Origin: Breviolum minutum Mf 1.05b.01 | Taxonomy: Eukaryota; Sar; Dinophyceae; Suessiales; Symbiodiniaceae | Assembly: GCA_000507305.1 (NCBI GenBank) | Contig: DF239655.1 | Location: 101,314 to 165,313, forward strand | DNA: 64,000 nt | Direction: 5' to 3' | Shown here: one piece after another, positions 51,350 to 60,021 of the stretch | Numbering within the stretch: position 1 is the first letter of the stretch | How the letters are laid out: each line of letters begins with the position of its first letter | Program-made: the position numbers and the translations under genes | Notes under the pieces: model-generated | The model's input: the letters and a program-made list of their open reading frames with translations, nothing else | Database searches by the model: none | Told to the model about the DNA's origin: nothing

Positions 51350-51498
51350 TCATTTGCCTTAATTGGAGGTTTCTAGGTGGTGGTTTCAAATATTTTTTAT
51401 TTCCACCTCTACTTGGGGAAGATTCCCATTTTGACTAATATTTTTCAAATGGGTTGAAACCACCAACCAGTTAGTCATTTGCCTTGATTGGAGGTTTC
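51346..51498. mobile_element. Family C element flanked by 28-bp direct repeats
   Basis: The element itself is 51373-51470 (CTAGGTGGTGGTTTCAAATA ... GAAACCACCAACCAG). TTAGTCATTTGCCTT followed by RATTGGAGGTTTC occurs on both sides (51346-51373 and 51471-51498) with one mismatch. Confidence 0.85.
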
Positions 51499-51706
51499 AT
51501 CTTAGTGTTGGTTTAGCACCTGATCCTTCCGAAACCAAAATGGATCCTGGAAAGGATCAATTTTGGGAGCGCAGCTGGCAGATCATTACAATGTGGAATC
51601 CTGGCCTGATCTATAGATGGTGGTCACCCCGGTAACACATGGTGGTTTGGGATCAGGGAGTCTCCCCGAAATGTCCTTATATAATTCAGGGAGTAGGAAG
51701 TTATAC

Positions 51707-51825
51707 CTGGCTGATGGTTTTAGATATCTTTTTTTTAATGTTCACCCCGAATACTTTGGGAGATGATCCAAGTTTGACTTGAGCATATTTTTTCCAAATG
51801 GGTTGAGTGAAAAACCACCAGCTAG
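51707..51825. mobile_element. Family C TIR element (diverged)
   Basis: CTGGCTGATGGTTTTAGATA on the left, GAAAAACCACCAGCTAG on the right; core ATGATCCAAGTTTGACTTGA. Confidence 0.65.
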
Positions 51826-51907
51826 AAACCGTGGTTTCACACCAGAACTACATTTAGAAAGAAGGGTTAAGAGATGGTTAAGAAGTTTGGTTGTTTGGAT
51901 TTTTCAG

Positions 51908-51956
51908 GCATTGCATTCAGGTGCGCAACTTGTTTGGTTCATCAAATTTACCTACT
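51908..51956 (+). CDS. Candidate exon upstream of family D
   Basis: TTTTTCAG acceptor-like, then GAQLVWFIKFTY, ending CCTACT|GTTGAG in phase 1, where GTTGAG is the left TIR of the element. Continues in phase at 52038. Confidence 0.3.
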
Positions 51957-52039
51957 GTTGAGGGATGTAAAAGACCTTGTAAATAATGAGATCATCTACA
52001 TATCAACTGGTTAGCCCGATTTCTGAACCATCAACAGTA
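51953..52039. mobile_element. Family D TIR element, short intron candidate
   Basis: TACTGTTGAGGG on the left, GATTTCTGAACCATCAACAG|TA on the right. 51957-52037 (81 nt) has GT-AG ends. The join gives a short tail ending in TGA at 52073-52075. Confidence 0.75.
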
Positions 52040-52253
52040 GGAATGGTTTGCCTAGATGTGAAAGAGACTATTTGATCGAGAGAAATTTGCCCTTTAATAT
52101 TGAACCACTCAGATGAGTTGGGCTTTGTGGTGCGTCATCGTTGAGAATGGAACATCTCCCGGTGAACATCTACCCAGTGGCCAGTAGCATTCGGATTCCA
52201 AACGATTTCTCCGCGAATTTCAATGTGAAAATGTTCATTGTTTCACCATTTTT

Positions 52254-52478
52254 TTAAGAAAAGCATGGATGTCCAATGTCCATATGTATATGATCATATT
52301 TAGAAAGTATTGAATGGTTGGGTATACTAACTCCCATTTTTTTCAAAATCGCGCATGTATTTGCTGCTTTCCACCAATCAGTCACTACACTCATCAAGGA
52401 TGCTCCCCCTCCCAAATGACCAACAAATGCGACGTTAAATAGCTCGGCCTTCCTCAGGGAGTATTTCAAAACAGCCAA
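52254..52478 (-). CDS. Candidate minus-strand ORF, unknown
   Basis: 74 codons: KYSLRKAELFNVAFVGHL, GGGASLMSVVTDWWKAAN and TCAILKKMGVSIPNHS. The composition is more convincing than on the + strand. Its 3' end runs into AT-rich sequence. No domain recognised. Confidence 0.35.
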   Translation of the reverse strand: MAVLKYSLRKAELFNVAFVGHLGGGASLMSVVTDWWKAANTCAILKKMGVSIPNHSILSKYDHIHMDIGHPCFS

Positions 52479-52484
52479 TTTTAT

Positions 52485-52611
52485 CTAGCTGGTGGTTTCA
52501 GATCCCATTTTTATTTCAGCCCTATTTTGGGAAATGATCCAATATGGGAAATGATCCAATACGACTTGCGCATATTTAAGACAAATGGGTTGGTTCAACC
52601 ACCAACCAACT
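52485..52611. mobile_element. Family C TIR element
   Basis: CTAGCTGGTGGTTTCAGATC on the left, GGTTCAACCACCAACCAACTG on the right; internal duplication of ATGATCCAATA. Confidence 0.7.
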
Positions 52612-52739
52612 GGTTATCCCTTCATAAAGACGGGCTAGCTCCCTAGTTAGCCCTGGTTCCTGATGCCTGTCATGGCGCTGGGTTGGTTGGGTATTGATGA
52701 TCTTTGCCTCAAGTTGTTTAGGGTATATAGAGGTGATCA

Positions 52740-52847
52740 AAAACTATCCATGTATGGTATATTTACCCTACATGTGGCTGTTTTTTTTGATAAGATATGG
52801 TAAAATGTAGCTAACATGTTACCAGTCCCATGGATTTTTATGGGATA
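52740..52847. mobile_element. Family E TIR element
   Basis: ATCCATGTATGGTATATTTA on the left, CCAGTCCCATGGATTTTTATGGG on the right; CCCTACAT / ATGTAGCTAACATG core. Confidence 0.65.
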
Positions 52848-52960
52848 TAACAATGCGTAGTTTTTGGATCCCCCTGTCCAACCCTCCCAGCGCCAAGACA
52901 GTTATTTACCTATACATTTACCATAATTTCAGCATTAAAAACAACCAAATGTAGGGTAGA

Positions 52961-53071
52961 TACCCCCTGGAAGTTTAACAGTTCGCCCCTGAAAATATAC
53001 CATCCCAAAAGGAAAGGCTTGTCTTCCAACCATCATTTTTCAGGGGCGAACTGTTAAACTTCGGGGGTGTA
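52961..53071. mobile_element. Family A TIR element (well preserved)
   Basis: TACCCCCTGGAAGTTTAACA on the left, GTTAAACTTCGGGGGTGTA on the right; inner GTTCGCCCCTGAAAATA pairs with CATTTTTCAGGGGCGAAC. Confidence 0.85.
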
Positions 53072-53370
53072 TATACCAGTCCCATGGTACCTGTCGTTGC
53101 CTCAGGTCGCTTCAAGAAATGGACCATGCAACTTTGATTACCTCAACTGGCTTATCATCCTGCACCTTGGAGATGCCGAGGGTTTCGAGGGTCGGTGTTT
53201 TTTGGGGGTTTTGGGCACCAGGTGGTCTTCAAGTTGACCTTGATTATTTTTGGATTTTATTTGTTGTATATATTTATATGTATAGGAGCTTATACTACCC
53301 AGTTATATAGTGATTGTTATTAATCATTGTAATGGTGGATCCCTACGAACCAACTATGATTTTATGATTC

Positions 53371-53559
53371 TTGTTAGTCCCCAAGGTTTTGTTTTTTCAC
53401 TTCACGTTTCGGTTGGCTCGGATTTTTTGGTTGGGAAAGCCTGTCGGGCCTAGGTGCCACATCGTGGTGCCTTTGTTTTGTTTAGGGTTTACCTGGCTGG
53501 TTCCTGCTGCTCGCATGAATGACGAAAGCGCCTTCGCCGAGCCACTTGGGCGGACATGA
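53371..53559 (+). CDS. Candidate ORF with hydrophobic segment
   Basis: 62-codon frame; HIVVPLFCLGFTWLVPAA could be membrane-spanning, followed by RMNDESAFAEPLGRT. Ends at TGA. Unknown. Confidence 0.3.
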   Translation: MLVPKVLFFHFTFRLARIFWLGKPVGPRCHIVVPLFCLGFTWLVPAARMNDESAFAEPLGRT

Positions 53560-53620
53560 ACGGGTGGATGAATGAGGTATATGGATGGATGCTTGAGATA
53601 GAGACTTCAATGTGACAAAG

Positions 53621-53733
53621 CAAATATACCATCTCGAAAGTCGGTGGCACAATCGTCAAAAGGTGGCTTAGTAAGGGGATATGATAAACCAATACATGGG
53701 AGTTGAGTCATTTGCTTTCCAGGTGGTATATTG
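53621..53733. mobile_element. Family G-like element with TACCACCTGGAAAG ends
   Basis: ATACCATCTCGAAAGTCGGT on the left, GCTTTCCAGGTGGTAT on the right; TACATGGGAGTTGAGTCATT core. Confidence 0.6.
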
Positions 53734-54397
53734 TAAGGACATTAAAAAACTATGAAAAAGCAACATGAATTTCCTGAATGACCATTGACTATTGAAAAAA
53801 CACTACAAAGATGCATTTCTTTCTTACAATAAAAACTTGGATGTTGGAGCGAGACATGAGGGTCAAGATTTGGTAGCTCATTAGCACATCTTACCCGAAA
53901 GAACATTTGGCATGACTGAAATTGGCTGATTTTTTTTTTGAAGGACTTACCCTAAGAATCCAGACCCTTTCCTATAGAGTAGGATTGATGGTCGAAACAT
54001 CCCATCCCCAGCATAGGAATACGGGGGAAGTCCCGAAATCTTAGGGCATATCATGGATGCTTCGGGTTAAACTCTAGCGACTTATTCCCGCCCAACTTGG
54101 GAAAAAAACCCTTAAATGATGGTGAAAAGTAAGGGAAGTGTCCCCCAAATATCCGAAGAGTTCAGGTTTAGGAATTTATAGTAATTCAGAAATTTGTGCA
54201 AATTGTTCAGAAGTTTTATCAGGACCTGCCAAAATCCTGAGCCATGGTCAAGTAACAATGCTCCCCATCGCAGTAACCGTCGCCATCAGGATGGATGTGC
54301 ATTAATCACAACTTTCCATTGTTCCCAGCAAGGGGAGCACACCAATATGATGAAAGTATGTATTGTATAAATACATCCGATTTTGCAGTACAATTTT

Positions 54398-54545
54398 GAG
54401 CAGTGACCAAAACCCTGGTAATGCTGAACATAGGGGATTTTACCATCCACTTATATAATCTTATATAGGGATTATGATAAGCCAATACAAGTATCAATCA
54501 TCCCTTTGAACCAACCAGGATTTCATGGAATGTCAGCCAAGGGTT
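54398..54545. repeat. Family I interspersed repeat
   Basis: GAGCAGTGACCAAAACCCTG, then a TTTTACCATCC...TATATAGGGATTATGATAAG block and ATGGAATGTCAGCCAAGGG. Confidence 0.65.
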
Positions 54546-54751
54546 CTTTGTTTCCGTTGCTCGAATTCAAAAATATATATTATTTTCTAGCCACAAAACG
54601 ATGTCGATCATTTTATCATAAGAATTCAACCACTGATGTATAGGTAAATATAGCTGACTCAGCCACTGGTTAACCTGTAAACATTTGTACGCAAAAAAAC
54701 ATAAGTTGAAAGTTTGGAGTTTCATTGCTGAGCAAGATAGTTTAATTTGAA

Positions 54752-54840
54752 ATTAGATGGCACAGATACCAAAAGGTAGGTTAGTAAAGGGTCCATATAA
54801 ACCAATATGTAGGAACTGTGAAATCTACTTTTCAATTACA
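54752..54840. mobile_element. Family G TIR element
   Basis: AATTAGATGGCACAGATACC on the left, GGAACTGTGAAATCTACTTT on the right. Confidence 0.7.
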
Positions 54841-54879
54841 GTAAAAAAATCACCAAAAAAATCACGCAAAATCCAAGTT

Positions 54880-54892
54880 TTGAGCCAAAATG
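54880..54892 (-). other. 13-nt match to the dinoflagellate spliced leader
   Basis: Minus strand reads CATTTTGGCTCAA, identical to positions 9-21 of the conserved 22-nt dinoflagellate spliced leader as I remember it. The upstream bases do not match. Confidence 0.3.
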
Positions 54893-54899
54893 ATCATGA

Positions 54900-55049
54900 A
54901 TGAAGCTAACAGGCGGTGTGGCCAGTGTCGATGTTGGTGGGTTTTTTAACCAACCCACCCGGGTCAACCCCAGGCGTTCACCACCACCCTCCTTTGCATC
55001 ACCTGGACCATCACCATTGATGACACCTGCATCGACACCACGTGGAGAT
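54900..55049 (+). CDS. Candidate first exon, Pro/Ser-rich
   Basis: ATG at 54900, open to GGAGAT|GTAAGT (strong donor-like, phase 0). It reads NPRRSPPPSFASPGPSP and MTPASTPRGD, a disordered Pro/Ser/Arg composition. Without splicing it ends at TGA 55083-55085. The minus strand is also open. Confidence 0.35.
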
Positions 55050-55528
55050 GTAAGTCCTGAAACTCGGTACCCAACGGTTGGATGAAATCCTGGCGTTGGC
55101 AATTGGTTGTCGAGGGAAGCTCGTGTTGTAAGATGGAATCCTTGGGTTTGGAAAAATTCCTACCCGGAAATGATAGCCAGAAAAAGCGAGCGATTAATGG
55201 TATTTTGTGATCCTGAATGAGGAGCTATTTGGAACCTCAGAATCCACAAAATCACAGGGTAGTTGGTGAGTTTTGTTGGTGTTTTTTCGAAGGGTCTTGT
55301 TTAATGGTGGTGTTTTTTGATAACACAAAGGTCACGCACTTTTTTGTGGTGATTATTGTTGAGATTTTCTTTGATAAAAAACACAGGTTTTAGGGAGTTT
55401 GTTTATTAAGAATTCCATGGTTGGTTTCAACCACCAACATCGACAGCACCTGAACTGTTTGGCTTGATTCAATCATTTTGGGTCCAACACTTGGATTTGT
55501 TGCGTGTTTTTTTTGCGATTTTTTATCA

Positions 55529-55643
55529 GCTAATGGTTTGGCTTGGTGGTTTGGATTCCTGGGATGGCCCGTAGGAAAGGGATTGTTCCCAAAAGGGTCC
55601 CCTTAGAATCCCAAACCACCAAGCCAAACCAACAATTTAGCAG
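55529..55643. mobile_element. Family L TIR element
   Basis: GCTAATGGTTTGGCTTGGTG on the left, CACCAAGCCAAACCAACAATTTAGC on the right: long near-perfect arms. The flanks GTGGTTTGGATTC / GAATCCCAAACCAC extend the pairing. Confidence 0.8.
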
Positions 55644-55808
55644 TTGTTGATTTTACTTTCATTGATCCCAAAAAGAAGATGTCTCGCAGGTGCCGCTTTG
55701 AAGGTATTAATCGTACAGCCAGTTGTTTTTTTCTTGTAAAGTCAATGTATACAGTTCCCGAAAACGAAGGTTGGAATATGTCCCTTACGAAAAGGACCTG
55801 TTTTTTTT
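55644..55808 (+). CDS. Candidate exon after family L
   Basis: Follows AATTTAGCAG (element end, acceptor-like). It reads FTFIDPKKKMSRRCRFEG with a donor-like GAAG|GTATTA. The frame remains open into a later element. A second frame (Leu/Arg-rich) competes. Confidence 0.28.
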
Positions 55809-55873
55809 AAGTATAGGAAATATATACATCTTCCAAGCATGAGATTTTCAAGGGACATTCGTTAGGTTTAAAT

Positions 55874-55989
55874 CAATAGCCTCTAGTAAATTAACATGGC
55901 TTGCTGGAAACTCACCGTTTCTGAGTAGGAGATACATCTGAACAAATGGTTGGATTTTTCCATTGTCATGTTAGTTTTCGGGAGTGCAA
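55874..55989. mobile_element. Family B TIR element
   Basis: TAGCCTCTAGTAAATTAACA on the left, CATGTTAGTTTTCGGGAGTGC on the right. Confidence 0.65.
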
Positions 55990-56165
55990 TATGAATACGT
56001 CATTGACTTTGCGATTGTGTATACTGTAATGGTTGGTGAAACCAGACTAAAACTGGTTAGTATATGATACCATCCCGCCTGTGCAACCAAGTAGGGAAAT
56101 CACAAGCGATGTTGCATAGAATGACCTTCGACAGTGTGCGTGTTACATGAGTTATGAAAACTGCA

Positions 56166-56358
56166 GGCAAACAAAAACATCTTGCTTGTGGTGTGGTTGG
56201 TTGGTTGTTTTTTACCTCTGAGGATGTTTTACGGTCATCAAAGTGGCCTTTTACCTTTACAATCTGCTCCAACGAACGACCGAATCATTGGGAATTCACC
56301 AAACATTTCAGCCGCTTCCGTTGCTACAAGATGTGCCCTGAGCTGATCGTTTCAATAG
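56166..56358 (+). CDS. Candidate exon upstream of family M
   Basis: AAAACTGCAG acceptor-like, then 64 codons: GWLFFTSEDVLRSSKWPF, ICSNERPNHWEFTKHFSR and CYKMCPELIVSI, ending CAATAG|GTACCC in phase 1. One of the more protein-like frames in the window. No family recognised. Confidence 0.4.
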
Positions 56359-56450
56359 GTACCCTTGGACCCCAAAGCCCATGAAAAATGAAGGTTTTAA
56401 TAGCCCTAACAATATGGGTGAAACAACCCCTAACAGTGAAGGAACCGTAG
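56358..56450. repeat. Family M repeat, intron candidate
   Basis: ACCCTTGGACCCCAAAGCCC and AATGAAGGTTTTAATAG resemble 59386-59482. GTACCC...CCGTAG (56359-56450, 92 nt) has GT-AG ends. Confidence 0.5.
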
Positions 56451-56578
56451 GTTCTCATGTTTTCTGCCGCCCATCTTGTACTGAAAGCAAGGACGATTGG
56501 ACAGATTCTCCAGGGCAAACACAGGAGCTGAAGAAGTCGCGGAAATGTCATGTGGAGCTGAACAAAATCCGGAGATAA
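56451..56578 (+). CDS. Candidate terminal exon downstream of family M
   Basis: Phase 1 entry agrees with 56166-56358. It reads CRPSCTESKDDWTDSPGQ, then TQELKKSRKCHVELNKIR and TAA at 56576-56578. Hydrophilic, basic C-terminus. Another frame is also open from about 56500. Confidence 0.38.
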
Positions 56579-56627
56579 GCCACGTATCTAAAGAACAGGT
56601 CTTTTCAGAGTGGATTTTTAAGCTATT

Positions 56628-56734
56628 CTAGGTGGTGGTTTCAAATATTTTTTTAGTTTCACCCCTATTTGGGGAAAATTCCCAGTTTGGCTAAGATTTT
56701 TCAAAGGGGGTGAAACGGTGAAACCACCAACTAG
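56628..56734. mobile_element. Family C TIR element
   Basis: CTAGGTGGTGGTTTCAAATA on the left, GTGAAACCACCAACTAG on the right. Confidence 0.85.
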
Positions 56735-56879
56735 TAATTCATGGCAACTTGTGGTCATTTTGTGGGGTTTGGGCAACTTGATCCATGAAAGTAGCAGGAT
56801 TTGTTGGTGTGAAGGAAAGGCTGTGAACCAATTCACCAAGCAAGAAAATGAGCAATGAAACAAATATAACAAATACTCA

Positions 56880-57320
56880 CTTAGCCAAGAAAGATACCAT
56901 GACTAAACATGCGTAGATGACAATTATTTTTTAGGAAACATAGAGTTTACACTTCTATTTGATGATCCATATGGGCTGAGCGAGAATAAGGTCATGATGT
57001 TGGTGGCCGAAATCCTGTAACACCTGTGAGCCTGCGATTTCTAAACCACATCCTTGCAAATGAAAAACGACCTATCAAATAGTTGCCTTCAGGGAATTTC
57101 AGCTAAACAAACACAGGAAACGCAGGTTTGTCTTTTGGTGTTGCCATGTGCTTCAAGGTCATAGTCGATGCGAGGATTTATATGAGGCACATGATGGATT
57201 GCCCTTTATTTGAGATGGAAATACCTTGTTCATCACCATTTTAGGGAAGACTTAGTTTTGAAACTCTTTCACTTTGATTAAGAGAAGTGAATCAAAGTAT
57301 ACAAAGAACCATTGATTTGA
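56880..57320. other. Spacer without recognised gene
   Basis: A partial family D motif (CGAAATCCTGTAACACC, about 57009-57025). No other structure seen. Confidence 0.35.
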
Positions 57321-57412
57321 TGAGGACTGCTACATGACGCAAGAAAACAACGCCAGGAGTATGTCTTGTTGCAAGAAGATGGCACGATCCTGAGAGAAAA
57401 CTCTGGATAAGG

Positions 57413-57499
57413 CGCACTTGTGGAGAGGATCTTGGAGATTAATCACAACATCTTAGTTGAAGCTCTCGAAAAGCTGAGTGTTTGGAAGATAACAACTAG
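57413..57499 (+). CDS. Candidate exon upstream of family C
   Basis: Reads GALVERILEINHNILVEA and LEKLSVWKITT, ending AACTAG|GTGCTG in phase 2. The same frame is open before an in-frame TAA (57410-57412), back to 57326. Joined across the element it gives a five-residue tail and TAA at 57611-57613, a plausible C-terminus. Confidence 0.33.
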
Positions 57500-57597
57500 G
57501 TGCTGGTTTCAAATATTTTTTATGTTCACCCCTACGTGGGGAAACATGTAATCCAATTTGACTAATAATTTTCAACTGCGTTGAAACCACCAACTAG
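57496..57597. mobile_element. Family C TIR element, intron candidate
   Basis: CTAGGTGCTGGTTTCAAATA on the left, CGTTGAAACCACCAACTAG on the right; GT-AG span 57500-57597. Confidence 0.85.
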
Positions 57598-57769
57598 TTT
57601 TGCAGTTGAGTAAATACATGCATATAAATTGAATCTACCCCCCCCAACTAGGATGCAATCGTGGAAAATGAAGGTTTGGGAACAGGGATCCCCGAGCTTA
57701 AGCCGTCATCCTGGTATTGAATGTTGCTGTTACTGGGTGGTGGGTAGATCGATCATGTAAATACTGTGA

Positions 57770-57869
57770 CTAGGCGGTGGTTTTAGATATTTTTATTTTC
57801 ATCCCTAATTGGGGAAGATTCCCATTTTTTTGAGCCATATTTTTCAAACGGGTTGAAACCACCGACTAG
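57770..57869. mobile_element. Family C TIR element with GC instead of GT
   Basis: CTAGGCGGTGGTTTTAGATA on the left, GGTTGAAACCACCGACTAG on the right. The position of the GT is GC here. Confidence 0.8.
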
Positions 57870-58040
57870 GTGAGAGTGTGTTTTGGATTTTGCCATTAAC
57901 TCAGGAATTTGGCAGGCATACTTAGTACCCCCCCCGGCAGAAAAGGAACAAAATGGATCTGGAAGTAGAATCCCGGTTTGGCTAGTATAGCTGGTTTGTG
58001 ATTTGCAAGTAGATGAATCATGTAACATGTATATAATGTG

Positions 58041-58172
58041 AGCAATGAAGAAAACCGTGGTTGTTTAGAGTTGTATAGGGGATATTAGGGGATTATACTG
58101 CCCAGTTATATGGAGATTGTCATAAACCATGATCAGGATGCCTGTTAAAGAACCAGGATTCCATGGAAAGTA
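58041..58172. repeat. Family I interspersed repeat
   Basis: GTGAGCAATGAAGAAAACCG, GTTTAGAGTTGTATAGGG, ACTGCCCAGTTATATGGAGA and CATGGAAAGTAACCGAG. Confidence 0.6.
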
Positions 58173-58408
58173 ACCGAGTTTTTTTTGGTTGTCGTGGCTC
58201 ATATGAATAGTTTGGTATTATGCTCGCTTGGACTTCCAACAAACTGCATCAATAGAAAAAAAAATGCCATCACTTTGAGCCATAGCGGGGACACGCCATG
58301 TGGGGGGGGGGGGGTCTGACCGCTAGATTTTATCAACCAATCGCAACTAAAAAAAAACATCCAGGGACCATCCAATCAACCTCCCTTGGATTTGATTGCA
58401 TCATTTTC

Positions 58409-58515
58409 TCGTTGGTGGTGGAACTTCAAATATTTTTTGTTTTCACCCCGATCCCTTGAAATAATGATTCAATTTGCGTTTATATTTTTCAAGTGGGCTG
58501 AAACCACCAAACTAG
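58409..58515. mobile_element. Family C TIR element
   Basis: TCGTTGGTGGTGGAACTTCA on the left, GCTGAAACCACCAAACTAG on the right. It abuts the family N element. Confidence 0.75.
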
Positions 58516-58613
58516 TTACCCTCCAGGAAATTAACATATCCCACCTGGGGAAAAGGAAAATCATCTTCAAATATGCTTTATCAAGGGATATGTTAATTCC
58601 CTGGAGGGTATTC
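58513..58613 (+). mobile_element. Family N TIR element
   Basis: TACCCTCCAGGAAATTAACA on the left, TGTTAATTCCCTGGAGGGTA on the right: perfect TIRs apart from one mismatch. Interior inverse to 16646-16731. Confidence 0.85.
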
Positions 58614-58615
58614 AG

Positions 58616-58664
58616 TTGCGGAAGAAATTCATCTCATGAGATCCAAGTTTGCTCATGTCGTCAG
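58616..58664 (+). CDS. Candidate 49-nt exon after stacked C and N elements
   Basis: Acceptor-like GGTATTCAG, then AEEIHLMRSKFAHVV and CGTCAG|GTGGGT. It agrees in phase 1 with an open frame ending TTTTCTC|GTTGGT at 58410. The intron would be the two elements together (205 nt). Confidence 0.3.
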
Positions 58665-58722
58665 GTGGGTGTGGTGAGTTGAAAAATGTCGTGGAGCGGG
58701 ACCACAACATCTCCGGATAGCC

Positions 58723-58962
58723 GTGTGGATAGGTTTAGAGCCCTCGTTGGACAGCCCGTTTGGCGGCTGGGACCGAGAAGTGCAACGATTGTCTGGCACG
58801 GAGTTCTTTCCGAAAAGTGCCCAAAGTGGACGTCGTTCAAACAAAGAAGTGCCCCATGACAGATTGGAAAACCTTACACCGTCATTGAACACAGCGAATG
58901 GCTGGAGAATCCCCCATGTATTTACAGAGCAAAACATGCTATGTCAGTTTACTCAAGGGTAA
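58723..58962 (+). CDS. Candidate ORF region with two good frames
   Basis: One frame (80 codons) includes EVQRLSGTEFFPKSAQSG; another, from ATG 58687 to TGA 58859-58861, includes VDRFRALVGQPVWRLGPR. GC-richer than its surroundings, so it is probably coding in one of them; I cannot choose. No domain recognised. Confidence 0.33.
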   Translation: MWIGLEPSLDSPFGGWDREVQRLSGTEFFPKSAQSGRRSNKEVPHDRLENLTPSLNTANGWRIPHVFTEQNMLCQFTQG

Positions 58963-59058
58963 CTTGCCAGACAGCTGAAATGATCTTGAAGTTCTTAGAT
59001 TCTTGGACAAAAGTGAAAATTTGTGAATGTTAACTGTTAACTATTATCTTGTGATTTT

Positions 59059-59244
59059 TTGGGTAAAACTGAAGACCATAGTGTGGCACATGGCGAAGAT
59101 TTTGGCGCTTTTGGCGCATCTTTGCTCACAGGTCGTTTGGGCAAGTCTCCTTCAAGCAGAAACAGGCTTTTTTGGAGACTAAAAAGCACGCACGAAGGCG
59201 AGTTTGCTTTCAAAAAGCCCCACAATAGTCCAAGGCTTCATTGA
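59059..59244 (+). CDS. Candidate ORF, unknown
   Basis: 61 codons (open upstream too): VAHGEDFGAFGASLLTGR, LGKSPSSRNRLFWRLKST and EGEFAFKKPHNSPRLH, then TGA. Basic and Ser-rich. The minus strand is also open. No domain recognised. Confidence 0.33.
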   Translation: MGKTEDHSVAHGEDFGAFGASLLTGRLGKSPSSRNRLFWRLKSTHEGEFAFKKPHNSPRLH

Positions 59245-59385
59245 AGTTTCCCAAGACAAGATCCACAGGGTTTTTTTTTGAACAGATAAATGTTGGATTT
59301 GTTCAAAGTGGATTCTTTTGCTAATTCTTCTGTACCATGGGATTTATCATCACTAAATCACCGGTACCTTTTGGATAATATCATA

Positions 59386-59482
59386 TTCACCCTTGGACCC
59401 CAAAAACCCATGGAACAATGGAGGTTTAAATCCTAGAAATATGCTCCTAAAAATCAGGGTTTGTGGGTTCCCATGGCAACAT
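59386..59482. repeat. Family M repeat, copy 2
   Basis: ACCCTTGGACCCCAAAAACC and CAATGGAGGTTTAAATCC on the left; GTTTGTGGGTTCCCATGG on the right. Confidence 0.5.
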
Positions 59483-60021
59483 ATGATTATATTTCATGTG
59501 TTTTTTTTGAAATGACTCTTTCCAGTCATCTTCACGTCGCAAATCTTAGTCTTCTGAAGTCCACAAGCCACAAGGAGAAATATATTGATAGACATCTCTT
59601 TTCAATTCATTTTCTTTCAAATTACTGTTCCTAAAATGGAGTGCAGTGTTCTCGAAATGGCGAATATACAGATATCAGAACATGAGAGATAAACTAGTGA
59701 AGCCTTGGTAAATATATAAGTCAACAGAAGAAAGTCTGAGGACATCCTCGCAGAAAAAAAGGGACGTTGCGTTCTGAATTTCCCCAGAACGGAATGCGAG
59801 TTGTTTCCCATTTTGTGTGAGATTGTGTGGTGGGATGAAGACATAGTGGTGATGAAGAACATGTTTTTTGGTCCAAAAAATCCTTTGAACAACTCCCGCG
59901 AGTATCAAGAAAATTAACCATCGTTTTTAAAAAGACAATGCCAGGTTTCTTCAAGTGCTAAAAGCAAGCTACTGTCTAGTCATTAAAATCTAGTTTTGCC
60001 CAAGAATTTTCGAGTTTAAGG

